Part shown: piece after piece, positions 54,779 through 63,097 of the stretch
Numbering within the stretch: position 1 is the stretch's first letter
How the letters are laid out: each line of letters opens with the position of its first letter
Source: Albimonas marina
Lineage (GTDB): Bacteria; Pseudomonadota; Alphaproteobacteria; Rhodobacterales; Rhodobacteraceae
Assembly: GCF_029223255.1 (NCBI RefSeq)
Contig: NZ_JARHUC010000004.1
Location: forward strand, 372,001 to 436,000
Direction: 5' to 3'
Length of the DNA: 64,000 nucleotides
The notes under the pieces: generated by a model
Seen by the model: the letters and a program-made list of their open reading frames with translations, nothing else
What the model was told of the DNA's origin: nothing
Database searches by the model: none
Program-made: the position numbers and the translations under genes

Positions 54779-54938
54779 GGCGGGGCTCCGGATGCCTTGG
54801 GCGCAAGGGGGATGCGGGCGCTTTGGCCGGTGGGGGGCGCGAGGTCAAGAGGGGGGAGCGGGGGCGCCCTGCGGGCGGGCTTGGCGTGCGCGCTGTCGCG
54901 CGCGCGGCCCGGGGGGCCGCGGAAGGCCGCTTCGGGAG

Positions 54939-55122
54939 CTCACCAAAGAACAGGCCCGCGCTTGTCCTTCGCAGCCGTCCGTCGCTGAAGATGCCTGAGC
55001 GACTCGCCCGCCGGGGTCAAGGACAAGCCCCGCCAAGGGCGGGGTCGCTTCGCGATCCCTGACCCCGGCGGGCGAGTCGCTCTTTACGGCATCAGCGACG
55101 GACGGCTCCGAAGAACAGGCGC
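54939..55122 (-). repeat. Large T-shaped palindromic intergenic element, copy 2
   Basis: An inverted-orientation copy of the element at 2595-2777. Outer arms 54958-54988 and 55092-55122 match at 28 of 31 positions. The inner stem 54998-55019 with 55060-55081 is perfect, and two apical hairpins are again present. Relative to copy 1 the arms differ by paired changes that keep base pairing: CGCCCGCC here against CGGCCCCC, and GTCCGTCGC against GTCTCTCGC. The flank CACCAAAGAACAGG (54941-54954) is also shared. The element lies between prmA and msrA, in a 390-base gap without genes. Confidence 0.88.
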
Positions 55123-55168
55123 TCCCGGCGGGCCCGGGGGCTGGGCCGGGGGCGCCTGGGGGCGGGCG

Positions 55169-55816
<648 letters not shown>

Positions 55817-56113
55817 CGGGCGGTCTCCTCCTGTGTCGCGTCCTAAAATAGGCGCCCGGCGGCCCCGCGCCTAGTCGCTTCCGGGCCGGGCGGCAGGCAG
55901 GCGGCGCGGGACGAGGCCCTTGTCCCCCCGGGCGGATCCAGAAACGCCCGGTCCTGGTTAACGAAACGTTGATCCGGCCGAGAGCCGGGGGCCCGGCGGC
56001 GCGGCCGCACGCAGGGCGCAGGCCCGCCGGCCCCCGCGACGGGCCGCCACGGGGTGGAACGCAACGCGAACACCCCCTTTCGCCCGAGGCCCCGTCGCGC
56101 TAGTCTGCGCCGC
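55817..56113. other. Divergent promoter region of msrA and the UvrD-type helicase
   Basis: No gene supported. TAGTCT at 56101, only 8-10 bases from the helicase ATG, could be a -10 box of a nearly leaderless transcript. GTTAACGAAACG (55956-55967) is an AT-rich spot. Confidence 0.35.
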
Positions 56114-58567
56114 ATGAGCGGCAGTGGAAATTTCGGCGACTTCGACGGCGACTGGGGGCCCGAGGGCTTCGGCGACGATCTCGGCTCGTTCGAGGCGGCG
56201 GCGACGCAGAGCCTGTCGGCCCGGGCCATGGCGGCGCGCCCGAAACCCTATCTCGACGGTCTGAACCCCCCGCAGCGCGAGGCGGTGGAGACGCTGGACG
56301 GCCCGGTGCTGGTGCTGGCCGGCGCGGGCACCGGCAAGACCCGCGCGCTGACCGCGCGGATCGCGCATATCCTCGCCCAGGGCCGCGCCAAGCCGTGGGA
56401 GATCCTGGCGGTCACCTTCACCAACAAGGCCGCGCGGGAGATGAAGCACCGCGTCGCCGACCTGCTGAACCAGCCCGCCGACGGCATGCCCTGGCTGGGC
56501 ACCTTCCACGCGCTGTGCGCCAAGATGCTGCGCCGGCACGCGGAGCTGGTGGAGCTGAAGTCGAACTTCACGATCCTCGACACCGACGACCAGCTGCGGC
56601 TGCTCAAGCAGATCATCGTGGCCGAGGGCATCGACGAGAAGCGCTGGCCCCCACGCCTGATGGCGAGCCTGATCGACAACTGGAAGAACCGCGGCTGGCG
56701 GCCCGAGCAGCTGCCGGCGGCGGAGCACGCCAGCTTCAACCGGCGCGGCGGCGAGATCTACGACATCTACCAGTCCCGCCTGCGCACCCTGAACGCCTGC
56801 GATTTCGGCGATCTGCTGCTGCACATGATCACGATCTTCCAGGCGCATCCGGACGTGCTGGAAGGCTGGCGGCGCCGGTTCCGCTACATCCTGGTGGACG
56901 AGTACCAGGACACCAACGTCGCCCAGTACCTGTGGCTGCGGCTGCTGGCGGGCGGCGCCAAGAACATCTGCTGCGTGGGCGACGACGACCAGTCGATCTA
57001 CGGCTGGCGCGGCGCCGAGGTCGGCAACATTCTGCGCTTCGAGAAGGACTTTCCCGGCGCCAAGGTGATCCGGCTGGAGCAGAACTACCGCTCGACGCCC
57101 CATATCCTCGCCGCCGCCTCGGGGGTGATCCACACCAACGAGAGCCGGCTGGGCAAGACGCTCTGGACCGAGGCGAACGGCGGAGAGAAGGTGCGCCTGA
57201 TCGGCCACTGGGATGGCGACGAGGAAGCCCGCTGGGTCGGCGAGGAGATCGAGGCCTACCACAGCGGCACCCGCGGCCATGACCGGCTGAGCCTCGACGA
57301 CATCGCGATCCTGGTGCGCGCCTCGTTCCAGATGCGCGCCTTCGAGGACCGCTTCCTGACCATCGGCATGCCCTACCGCGTGATCGGCGGCCCCCGCTTC
57401 TACGAGCGCCGCGAGATCCGGGACGCGATGGCCTACATGCGCCTCGCCGTCTCCCCCGACGACGGGCTGGCGTTCGAGCGGATCGTGAACGTCCCCAAGC
57501 GGGGCTTGGGCGACAAGGCGCAGCAGGCGATCCAGCTGGCCGCGCGCGACGCCGGCGTGACGCTGATCGAGGGAGCGCGGCTGGTGCTGGAATCCGGCGC
57601 CCTCGCCGCCCGCGCCCGCAACGCGCTGCGCGAGCTGGTCGAGAGCATCGGGCGCTGGCATGCGCAGGTGCTGGCCGGCGCCTCGCACACCGAGCTCGCC
57701 GAGCAGATGCTGGACGAGAGCGGCTACACCGCGATGTGGAAGGCCGACACCTCGCCCGACGCGCCGGGGCGGCTGGAGAACCTCAAGGAGCTGGTCAAGG
57801 CCGTGGGCGAGTTCGAGAACCTGCAGGGGTTCCTCGAGCATGTCTCGCTGGTCATGGACAACGAGAGCGAGGACGGCGGCGAGAAGGTCTCGATCATGAC
57901 GCTCCACGCCGCCAAGGGGCTGGAGTTCCCGGCGGTGTTCCTGCCGGGGTGGGAGGACGGTCTGTTCCCCTCCCAGCGGAGCATGGACGAGAGCGGGCTG
58001 AAGGGCCTGGAGGAGGAGCGGCGCCTGGCCTACGTCGGCCTGACCCGGGCGCGCGAGCACCTGACGATCTCCTTCGCCGCCAACCGCCAGACCTACGGGC
58101 GGTGGCAGAACGCGCTGCCCTCGCGTTTCATCGACGAGCTGCCGGAGGCGCATGTCGAGGTGCTGACCCCGCCGGGCCTCTACGGTCACGGCGGCGGGCG
58201 GGCCGGCGCGCCGACGGACATCCCGGGCGTGATGAAGGGCTCGCAGCTGGAAGAGCGGGCGGTCCGGGCGGACGCCTACAACTCGCCGGGCTGGCGGCGG
58301 ATGCAGGCGCGCAACGCCTCGCGCCCGATGAGCCAGCCGCGGGAGGCCGCCAACCTGGTGATCGACGCCGAGGCGGTTCCGGCCTTCGACGTGGGCACCC
58401 GCGTCTTCCACCAGAAGTTCGGCTACGGCGCGGTGACCGAGATCGAGGGCGACAAGCTGGGCATCGAATTCGAGAAGGCCGGCTTCAAGCGCGTGGTCGC
58501 CAAGTTCGTGACCGAGGCGCCGGCCGCGGCCGACCCGGGCCCTGCCGCGGACGACGTGCCGTTCTGA
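56114..58567 (+). CDS. uvrD: UvrD/PcrA-type superfamily 1 DNA helicase
   Basis: 817 residues from ATG 56114. Conserved SF1A motifs: Q-motif LNPPQREAVET, motif I AGAGTGKTRALTARI, Ia AVTFTNKAAREMKHR, II LVDEYQDTN, III GDDDQSIYGWRGAE, IV LEQNYRST, V MTLHAAKGLEFP, and VI RLAYVGLTRAREHL. A C-terminal Tudor-like stretch, GTRVFHQKFGYGAVTEIEGDKLGIEFE, probably binds RNA polymerase as in PcrA/UvrD. It acts in nucleotide excision and mismatch repair and displaces proteins from DNA. About 45 acidic/low-complexity residues precede motif Q. No good ribosome site is present ahead of the ATG. Confidence 0.96.
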   Translation: MSGSGNFGDFDGDWGPEGFGDDLGSFEAAATQSLSARAMAARPKPYLDGLNPPQREAVETLDGPVLVLAGAGTGKTRALTARIAHILAQGRAKPWEILAVTFTNKAAREMKHRVADLLNQPADGMPWLGTFHALCAKMLRRHAELVELKSNFTILDTDDQLRLLKQIIVAEGIDEKRWPPRLMASLIDNWKNRGWRPEQLPAAEHASFNRRGGEIYDIYQSRLRTLNACDFGDLLLHMITIFQAHPDVLEGWRRRFRYILVDEYQDTNVAQYLWLRLLAGGAKNICCVGDDDQSIYGWRGAEVGNILRFEKDFPGAKVIRLEQNYRSTPHILAAASGVIHTNESRLGKTLWTEANGGEKVRLIGHWDGDEEARWVGEEIEAYHSGTRGHDRLSLDDIAILVRASFQMRAFEDRFLTIGMPYRVIGGPRFYERREIRDAMAYMRLAVSPDDGLAFERIVNVPKRGLGDKAQQAIQLAARDAGVTLIEGARLVLESGALAARARNALRELVESIGRWHAQVLAGASHTELAEQMLDESGYTAMWKADTSPDAPGRLENLKELVKAVGEFENLQGFLEHVSLVMDNESEDGGEKVSIMTLHAAKGLEFPAVFLPGWEDGLFPSQRSMDESGLKGLEEERRLAYVGLTRAREHLTISFAANRQTYGRWQNALPSRFIDELPEAHVEVLTPPGLYGHGGGRAGAPTDIPGVMKGSQLEERAVRADAYNSPGWRRMQARNASRPMSQPREAANLVIDAEAVPAFDVGTRVFHQKFGYGAVTEIEGDKLGIEFEKAGFKRVVAKFVTEAPAAADPGPAADDVPF

Positions 58568-58574
58568 GGCGACG

Positions 58575-58598
58575 TCCGGGGCGCCTGGACGCCCCGGA
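58575..58598. terminator. Hairpin between the convergent uvrD and SDR genes
   Basis: A perfect 9-bp stem (58575-58583 with 58590-58598) in a 54-base gap. No T run, so termination is likely but not strong. Confidence 0.45.
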
Positions 58599-58621
58599 GC
58601 GCCGTGGTCCGCGCCGACGCC

Positions 58622-59398
58622 TCAGGGCCGCGCCACAGACACTCCTCCATCCGCCATCAGCGCCGATCCGGTGACGAAGGATCCCGCCTCCGAGACCAGG
58701 AACAGGGCGGCGCGGGCGATCTCCTCGGGCTCGGCGAGGCGCTTGAGGGCGTGCATGGCGGCCACCGTCGCGTGCCACGCGGGATCGTCGCCGGCCATGG
58801 CGGTGCGCGTGCCGCCGGGCATCAGGGCGTTGACGCGGATGCGCTCGGGGCCGAGCTCGACCGCCAGCGCCCGCGCCAGCCCCACCAGTCCCGCCTTCGC
58901 CGCCGCGTAGGCGCCCATGCCGGCGAGGCCGGAGGCATGGCCGACGAAGGACGAGGTGAACACGATCGAGCCGCCGCCCCGCGCCCGCATCGCGGGGATC
59001 TGCGCCTGCGCCAGCAGGAAGGCCGAGGTCAGGTTGGCGGCGACGACGTCCTGCCAGGCGGCGAGGGGCATCGCCTCGATCGAGCCCAACTCTCCCAGCG
59101 TGCCGGCGTTGTTCAGGGCGACGTCGAGGCCGCCGAAGCGGTCGACGGCCAGCGCGGTCAGGTCGCGGGCGTGGGCGGGATCGGCGACGTCGCCGGGCAG
59201 GGCTTCGGCCCGGCCGCCCTCGGCGCGGATCGCCTCGGCGACGGCGTGCAGGCGCTCGGGCCCGCGGGCGGAGAGGACGACGGCGGCGCCCTGCGCGGCG
59301 AACAGGCGGGCGGCGGCGGCGCCGATGCCGGCGGAGGCGCCGGTCACGACCGCGACGCGGCCTTCGAGCGAGAACGGGGGGAGAGAGACGAGGGGCAT
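58622..59398 (-). CDS. Short-chain dehydrogenase/reductase (SDR)
   Basis: 258 residues from ATG 59398, with GCAGGAG ahead. NAD(P)-binding TGASAGIG, NNAG at the central strand, catalytic serine in TSSFVG, and YAAAKAG with the active-site Tyr and Lys. The C-terminus VTGSALMADGGVSV is typical of the classical FabG/KduD-like group. The cofactor-binding ARGPERL suggests NADP preference (Arg after the second strand). The specific substrate is unknown. Confidence 0.93.
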   Translation of the reverse strand: MPLVSLPPFSLEGRVAVVTGASAGIGAAAARLFAAQGAAVVLSARGPERLHAVAEAIRAEGGRAEALPGDVADPAHARDLTALAVDRFGGLDVALNNAGTLGELGSIEAMPLAAWQDVVAANLTSAFLLAQAQIPAMRARGGGSIVFTSSFVGHASGLAGMGAYAAAKAGLVGLARALAVELGPERIRVNALMPGGTRTAMAGDDPAWHATVAAMHALKRLAEPEEIARAALFLVSEAGSFVTGSALMADGGVSVARP

Positions 59399-59503
59399 GT
59401 CGCGGGCTCCTGCGCGAGGGGGATGCCCGGACCGTGCCGGCGGAGGCGCCCCCACTCGACCCGGTTCCTGCGCCCGGATCCTGTGCAGGGGGCGCAAACG
59501 CGA

Positions 59504-59527
59504 ACGCCCCGGCCGGGGCCGGGGCGT
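59504..59527 (-). terminator. Probable terminator of the carbonic anhydrase gene
   Basis: A GC stem of about 9-10 bp (59504-59513 with 59518-59527), followed on the minus strand by TTCGCGTTTGC. It lies 29 bases past the carbonic anhydrase stop. Confidence 0.55.
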
Positions 59528-59555
59528 CGCGAGGATCCGTAGAGGGCGGCGCCGG

Positions 59556-60164
59556 TCAGCGCTTCTTGGCGTCCTCGGGGGTGATCGTGCAGCGCATGTC
59601 GCGCAGCAGGCCGTCCTTCAGCCCGTAGCACAGGCCGTGGAGGTTGATGTTCAGCCCGCGCTTCCAGGCCTCGCGCAGGATCGGCGTGTCGGCGAGCTTG
59701 CGCACCCCCTCCAGCACGTTCAGCTCGCACAGGCGGTCGATCTTGGCCTCGTGGCTCTCGATCCGGCCCAGCTCGTCGACGTTGATCTGGGCGAGGCGGC
59801 GCACCGGCTCCAGCCAGTGGTCGACCAGCGCGCCCGTCGGCTCCTCGAGCGAGGCGCGCACGCCGCCGCAGCCGTAGTGGCCGGTTATCATGATCTCCTT
59901 CACGCCGAGGCCGAAGATCGCGAACTCCAGCACCGAGAGCATGTTCATGTCGGCGGAGTGGATCACGTTGGCCACGTTGCGGTGAACGAAGACCTCCCCC
60001 GGATCGAGACCCGCGACCTGGTTCGCCGGCACCCGGCTGTCCGAGCAGCCGATCCAGAAATACTCCGGCGTCTGCTGGGCCGCGAGGCGCGGGAAGTAGT
60101 CGGGGGAGGCCGTGCGGATCCGGTCGGACCAGGCTTTGTTGCGCTTGAAGATTTCGTCGATCAT
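59556..60164 (-). CDS. Beta-class carbonic anhydrase
   Basis: 202 residues. Zinc ligands C40 (GCSDSR), H96 and C99 (HYGCGG) and the D42/R44 dyad are present, and GEVFVHRNVANVI matches plant/bacterial beta-CAs (Can type). It interconverts CO2 and bicarbonate, supplying bicarbonate to carboxylases. Cytoplasmic, no signal peptide. The gene is followed by a probable terminator and precedes the SDR gene on the same strand. Confidence 0.96.
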   Translation of the reverse strand: MIDEIFKRNKAWSDRIRTASPDYFPRLAAQQTPEYFWIGCSDSRVPANQVAGLDPGEVFVHRNVANVIHSADMNMLSVLEFAIFGLGVKEIMITGHYGCGGVRASLEEPTGALVDHWLEPVRRLAQINVDELGRIESHEAKIDRLCELNVLEGVRKLADTPILREAWKRGLNINLHGLCYGLKDGLLRDMRCTITPEDAKKR

Positions 60165-60387
60165 CGGGGTCTCCGCTGGGGGGGCGTGACGGACGGCGGG
60201 TCGACCGCCTCCCCGGCCGCGCCGGCCGGTTCAGTTAGCCCGAGCCGCCCGCGACGGCAACACCGGCCGGACGCCTCGGGGCGATGCGGATCGTCAGGGC
60301 CCCTTGCCTTTCGGGCGCGGCGCAGGCGGAATGCGCGCCGCGGCCGGACGTCGGAAGCCGGCAGGGATACATCGGAGGAACGCCGGC

Positions 60388-61602
60388 ATGCTGAGGCTTC
60401 TGGACGGAAAGCGCGTGGTCGAGATGGGCCACATCCTGCTGGCCCCATACGCGACGCAGATGCTGGGCGACTTCGGCGCGGACGTGGTGAAGGTGGAATC
60501 GCTCGACGGCGACACCTACCGCGGGCTGGGCCAGCCGCGCAGCCCGGGCGGGATGACCGCACAGTGGATGGCCAACAACCGCAACAAGCGCTCGATCGCG
60601 CTGAACCTCAAGGATCCGGAGGCGCGCGACGCGCTGATGAAGCTGGTCGGGTGCGCCGACGCCTTCGTGCACAACATGCGCCCCGCGGCGGTCGAGCGGC
60701 TGGGCTTCGGCTACGAGGCGCTGTCGAAGCTGAACCCGAAGCTGGTCTATGCGCAGGCGGTGGGCTTCGGCTCGTCCGGGCCCTACGCGGGCCGGCCGGC
60801 GGTGGACGACGTGATCCAGGGCTGGTCGGGCTTCGCCGACCTGATGGGCCTGCATGGCGAGGGGCCGGAGATGGCGCCGGTCGCCGTGTGCGACGTGATC
60901 ACCGCGCTGATCCTGGGACAGACGGTGCTGGCGGGGATGCTCAAGGCCGCCGAGACCGGAAAGGGCTGCTTCCTCGAGACCGCGATGTTCGAGGCGATGG
61001 CGACCGTCGGGCTGAACCAGCACCTCAACGGCCACACGTTCCACCCGCCGAACGCGGGGCTGATCTACGCGCGCACCGGCTCTCCCCATCGCCGGCCGGT
61101 GGCGACCAAGGACGGCTGGGTGATCCATGCGGTCTACAACTTCATGCACTGGACGAAGTTCCTGAAGGCCGTGGGGCGCGAGGATGTGCTGAACGGCCCG
61201 ATGATGGTCGACCGCTACGCCGCCGCGGCCAACGTCGGCGAGCTCTACCGCCTGCTCGCCGAGGAGATCCTGCCCACCCGCACCACCGCCGAGTGGCTGG
61301 CCCTGTTCGGGGAGCTCGACATCCCCGCCGCCCCCTGCACCGAGCTGGAGGCGCTGGAGACCGACCCCCACCTCGCGCAGGTCGGCCTGTTCCGGGACTA
61401 CGAGCACCCCTCCCAGGGCCTGTGCCGCGAGACCCGCGCCCCGGTGGAGAGCCGCGACGTCGAGGAGGCCCCCGACCGCCACCCGCCCGAGCTGGGCGAA
61501 CACACCGAGGAGATCCTGCGCGAGGCCGGCGTCTCGGCCGAGGAGATCGCCTCGATGTTCTCGCGCGGGGTGCTGAAGGGCTTCGCGCCCGAGCCGGCCT
61601 GA
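60388..61602 (+). CDS. Class III (CaiB/BaiF) acyl-CoA:carboxylate CoA-transferase
   Basis: 404 residues, with CGGAGGAA ahead of ATG 60388. The N-terminal Rossmann-like part is GKRVVEMGHILLAPYATQMLGDFGADVVKVE, then MANNRNKRSIALNLKDPEARDALMKL. The active-site region AVDDVIQGWSGFADLMG carries the Asp thought to form the acyl-anhydride intermediate. Members exchange CoA between carboxylic acids such as formate/oxalate, carnitine and bile acids. It is probably the first step of the downstream CoA-dependent pathway, though a gap of 186 bases and a candidate promoter separate it from the MaoC gene. Confidence 0.94.
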   Translation: MLRLLDGKRVVEMGHILLAPYATQMLGDFGADVVKVESLDGDTYRGLGQPRSPGGMTAQWMANNRNKRSIALNLKDPEARDALMKLVGCADAFVHNMRPAAVERLGFGYEALSKLNPKLVYAQAVGFGSSGPYAGRPAVDDVIQGWSGFADLMGLHGEGPEMAPVAVCDVITALILGQTVLAGMLKAAETGKGCFLETAMFEAMATVGLNQHLNGHTFHPPNAGLIYARTGSPHRRPVATKDGWVIHAVYNFMHWTKFLKAVGREDVLNGPMMVDRYAAAANVGELYRLLAEEILPTRTTAEWLALFGELDIPAAPCTELEALETDPHLAQVGLFRDYEHPSQGLCRETRAPVESRDVEEAPDRHPPELGEHTEEILREAGVSAEEIASMFSRGVLKGFAPEPA

Positions 61603-61708
61603 TCGGGCCGCCCCGCGCGCCCGGAGCGGCCCCGAGAGGGGTCTTTCCCGGCCAGTCAACTTCCCGGCCGACCGGTTGAAAGCCCGAGACGGGCCCGCTC
61701 CGCCGCCC

Positions 61709-61714
61709 TATAGT
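61709..61714 (+). promoter_or_regulatory. Candidate -10 box of the MaoC-DUF35-thiolase operon
   Basis: TATAGT in GC-rich sequence, 75 bases before the MaoC start. It is identical to the candidate tolQ -10. No good -35 at 17 bp. Confidence 0.35.
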
Positions 61715-61788
61715 GCGCCCGCCCACCGCCGGCGCCGCGACCCGCGCCGCGCCGGCCCGCGTCGCCCATCAGGAGGACCCCCGCCGCC

Positions 61789-62646
61789 ATGGCCATCGAC
61801 TACGACAAGCTGATGCAGCTCGACATTCCCGCGGTCGAGCAGACCTATACCGAGCGCGACTCGATGCTCTACGCGCTGGGGCTCGGCCTGGGGTCGGACC
61901 CGATGGACCTCGAGGAGCTGGGCTTCGTCTACGAGGACGGGCTGGCGGCGCTGCCGACGATGGCGAACGTGCTGGGCTCGAAAGGGTCCTGGGTGCGGGA
62001 CGAGGATACGGGCGTCGACTACCTCAAGGTCGTGCACGGGGAGCAGTCGCTGAGCCTGCATGCGCCGCTGCCGGTCGCCGCGACCGTGGTGGGCAAGACG
62101 CGCGTGGCCGAGATCGTCGACAAGGGCGAGGGCCGCGGCGCCCTGCTGGTGGGCGAGCGCGAGATCACCGACAAGGCCACCGGCACGCTGCTGGCCACCG
62201 TGCGCCAGACCATCTTCGCGCGCGCCGACGGCGGCTTCGGCGGGCCGAGCGAGGCCTCGCGCAAGCCCGCGAAGATGCCCGAGCGGGCGCCGGACCTGAC
62301 CATCGTGCGCGACACCCGCCCCGAGCAGGCGCTGATCTACCGCCTGTCGGGCGACTACAACCCGCTGCACGCCGACCCGCGGGTGGCCGAGAAGGCGGGC
62401 TTCCCGCGGCCGATCCTGCACGGGCTGTGCACCTTCGGGATCGGCGGCTACGCGGTGCTGAAGGGCGCCTGCGGGCTCGACCCGGCGAAGCTGAAGCGGC
62501 TGGACGCGCGCTTCACCTCGCCCGTTTTCCCGGGCGAGACGCTGGAGACCGACATCTGGCTGGAGGGCGCCGAGGCGTTCTTCCGCGTGCGCGTGCCGGC
62601 GCGGGAGAAGGTGGCGCTCGACAACGGCTACGCCGTGATCGGCTGA
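61789..62646 (+). CDS. MaoC-family enoyl-CoA hydratase (hydratase 2 type)
   Basis: 285 residues forming a double hotdog. The N-terminal half (about 1-145) has lost the catalytic residues. The C-terminal half has the hydratase-2 motif YRLSGDYNPLHADPRVAEKAGF with catalytic Asp and His, followed by PILHGLCTFGIGGYAVL. It is an eukaryotic-MFE2-like R-specific 2-enoyl-CoA hydratase, hydrating trans-2-enoyl-CoA to the 3R-hydroxyacyl-CoA. AGGAGGA precedes the ATG. First gene of a tight cluster with DUF35 and thiolase-fold proteins. Confidence 0.93.
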   Translation: MAIDYDKLMQLDIPAVEQTYTERDSMLYALGLGLGSDPMDLEELGFVYEDGLAALPTMANVLGSKGSWVRDEDTGVDYLKVVHGEQSLSLHAPLPVAATVVGKTRVAEIVDKGEGRGALLVGEREITDKATGTLLATVRQTIFARADGGFGGPSEASRKPAKMPERAPDLTIVRDTRPEQALIYRLSGDYNPLHADPRVAEKAGFPRPILHGLCTFGIGGYAVLKGACGLDPAKLKRLDARFTSPVFPGETLETDIWLEGAEAFFRVRVPAREKVALDNGYAVIG

Positions 62647-62717
62647 GCGGGTCCGCGCGCGGGGGCGAGGTCCCCTGCGCGCGGCCCGAAAAACCAAGAA
62701 CGACAAGGAGGGAACGC

Positions 62718-63086
62718 ATGTCCCAGGAGATCCGGCCCGAGGCCGACTTCCAGGCGCACCTCGCCGAGGGGCGCTTCATGATCCTGCGCGCGAAGGGCTC
62801 CGGCCGCTGCTTCTGGCCGCCCCGGGTGGCCGAGCCGCGCACCGGCGACACCGATCTGGAGTGGGTCGAGGCGAGCGGCGACGGCGTGGTCTACTCGACC
62901 ACCGTGATGCGCCCGCGCCCGCCGGCGGCGGCCTACAACGTGGCGCTGATCGACCTCGCCGAAGGCGCGCGGATGATGTCGCGGGTCGAGGGGCCGGCGC
63001 CCGAGGACGTCGCCATCGGCATGAAGGTGAAGGCGCGGATCGCGCAAGGCGAGGACGGCCCGCTGGTCGTCTTCGATCCCGCGTGA
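62718..63086 (+). CDS. DUF35 OB-fold acyl-CoA-associated protein
   Basis: 122 residues, with AAGGAGGG ahead of ATG 62718. The N-terminal FQAHLAEGRFMILRAKGSGRCFWPPRVAEP corresponds to the rubredoxin-like zinc-ribbon, but only one cysteine is left, so zinc is probably not bound. The OB-fold part GDGVVYSTTVMRPRPPAAAYNVALIDLAEGARMMSRVEGPAPEDVAIGMKVKARI (in parts) is well conserved. DUF35 proteins partner thiolase-fold enzymes and help hold acyl-CoA, as in the ChsH2/Ltp2 and archaeal HMG-CoA synthase complexes. 11 bases separate it from the thiolase-fold gene. Confidence 0.93.
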   Translation: MSQEIRPEADFQAHLAEGRFMILRAKGSGRCFWPPRVAEPRTGDTDLEWVEASGDGVVYSTTVMRPRPPAAAYNVALIDLAEGARMMSRVEGPAPEDVAIGMKVKARIAQGEDGPLVVFDPA

Positions 63087-63097
63087 AGGAGGGCGAC

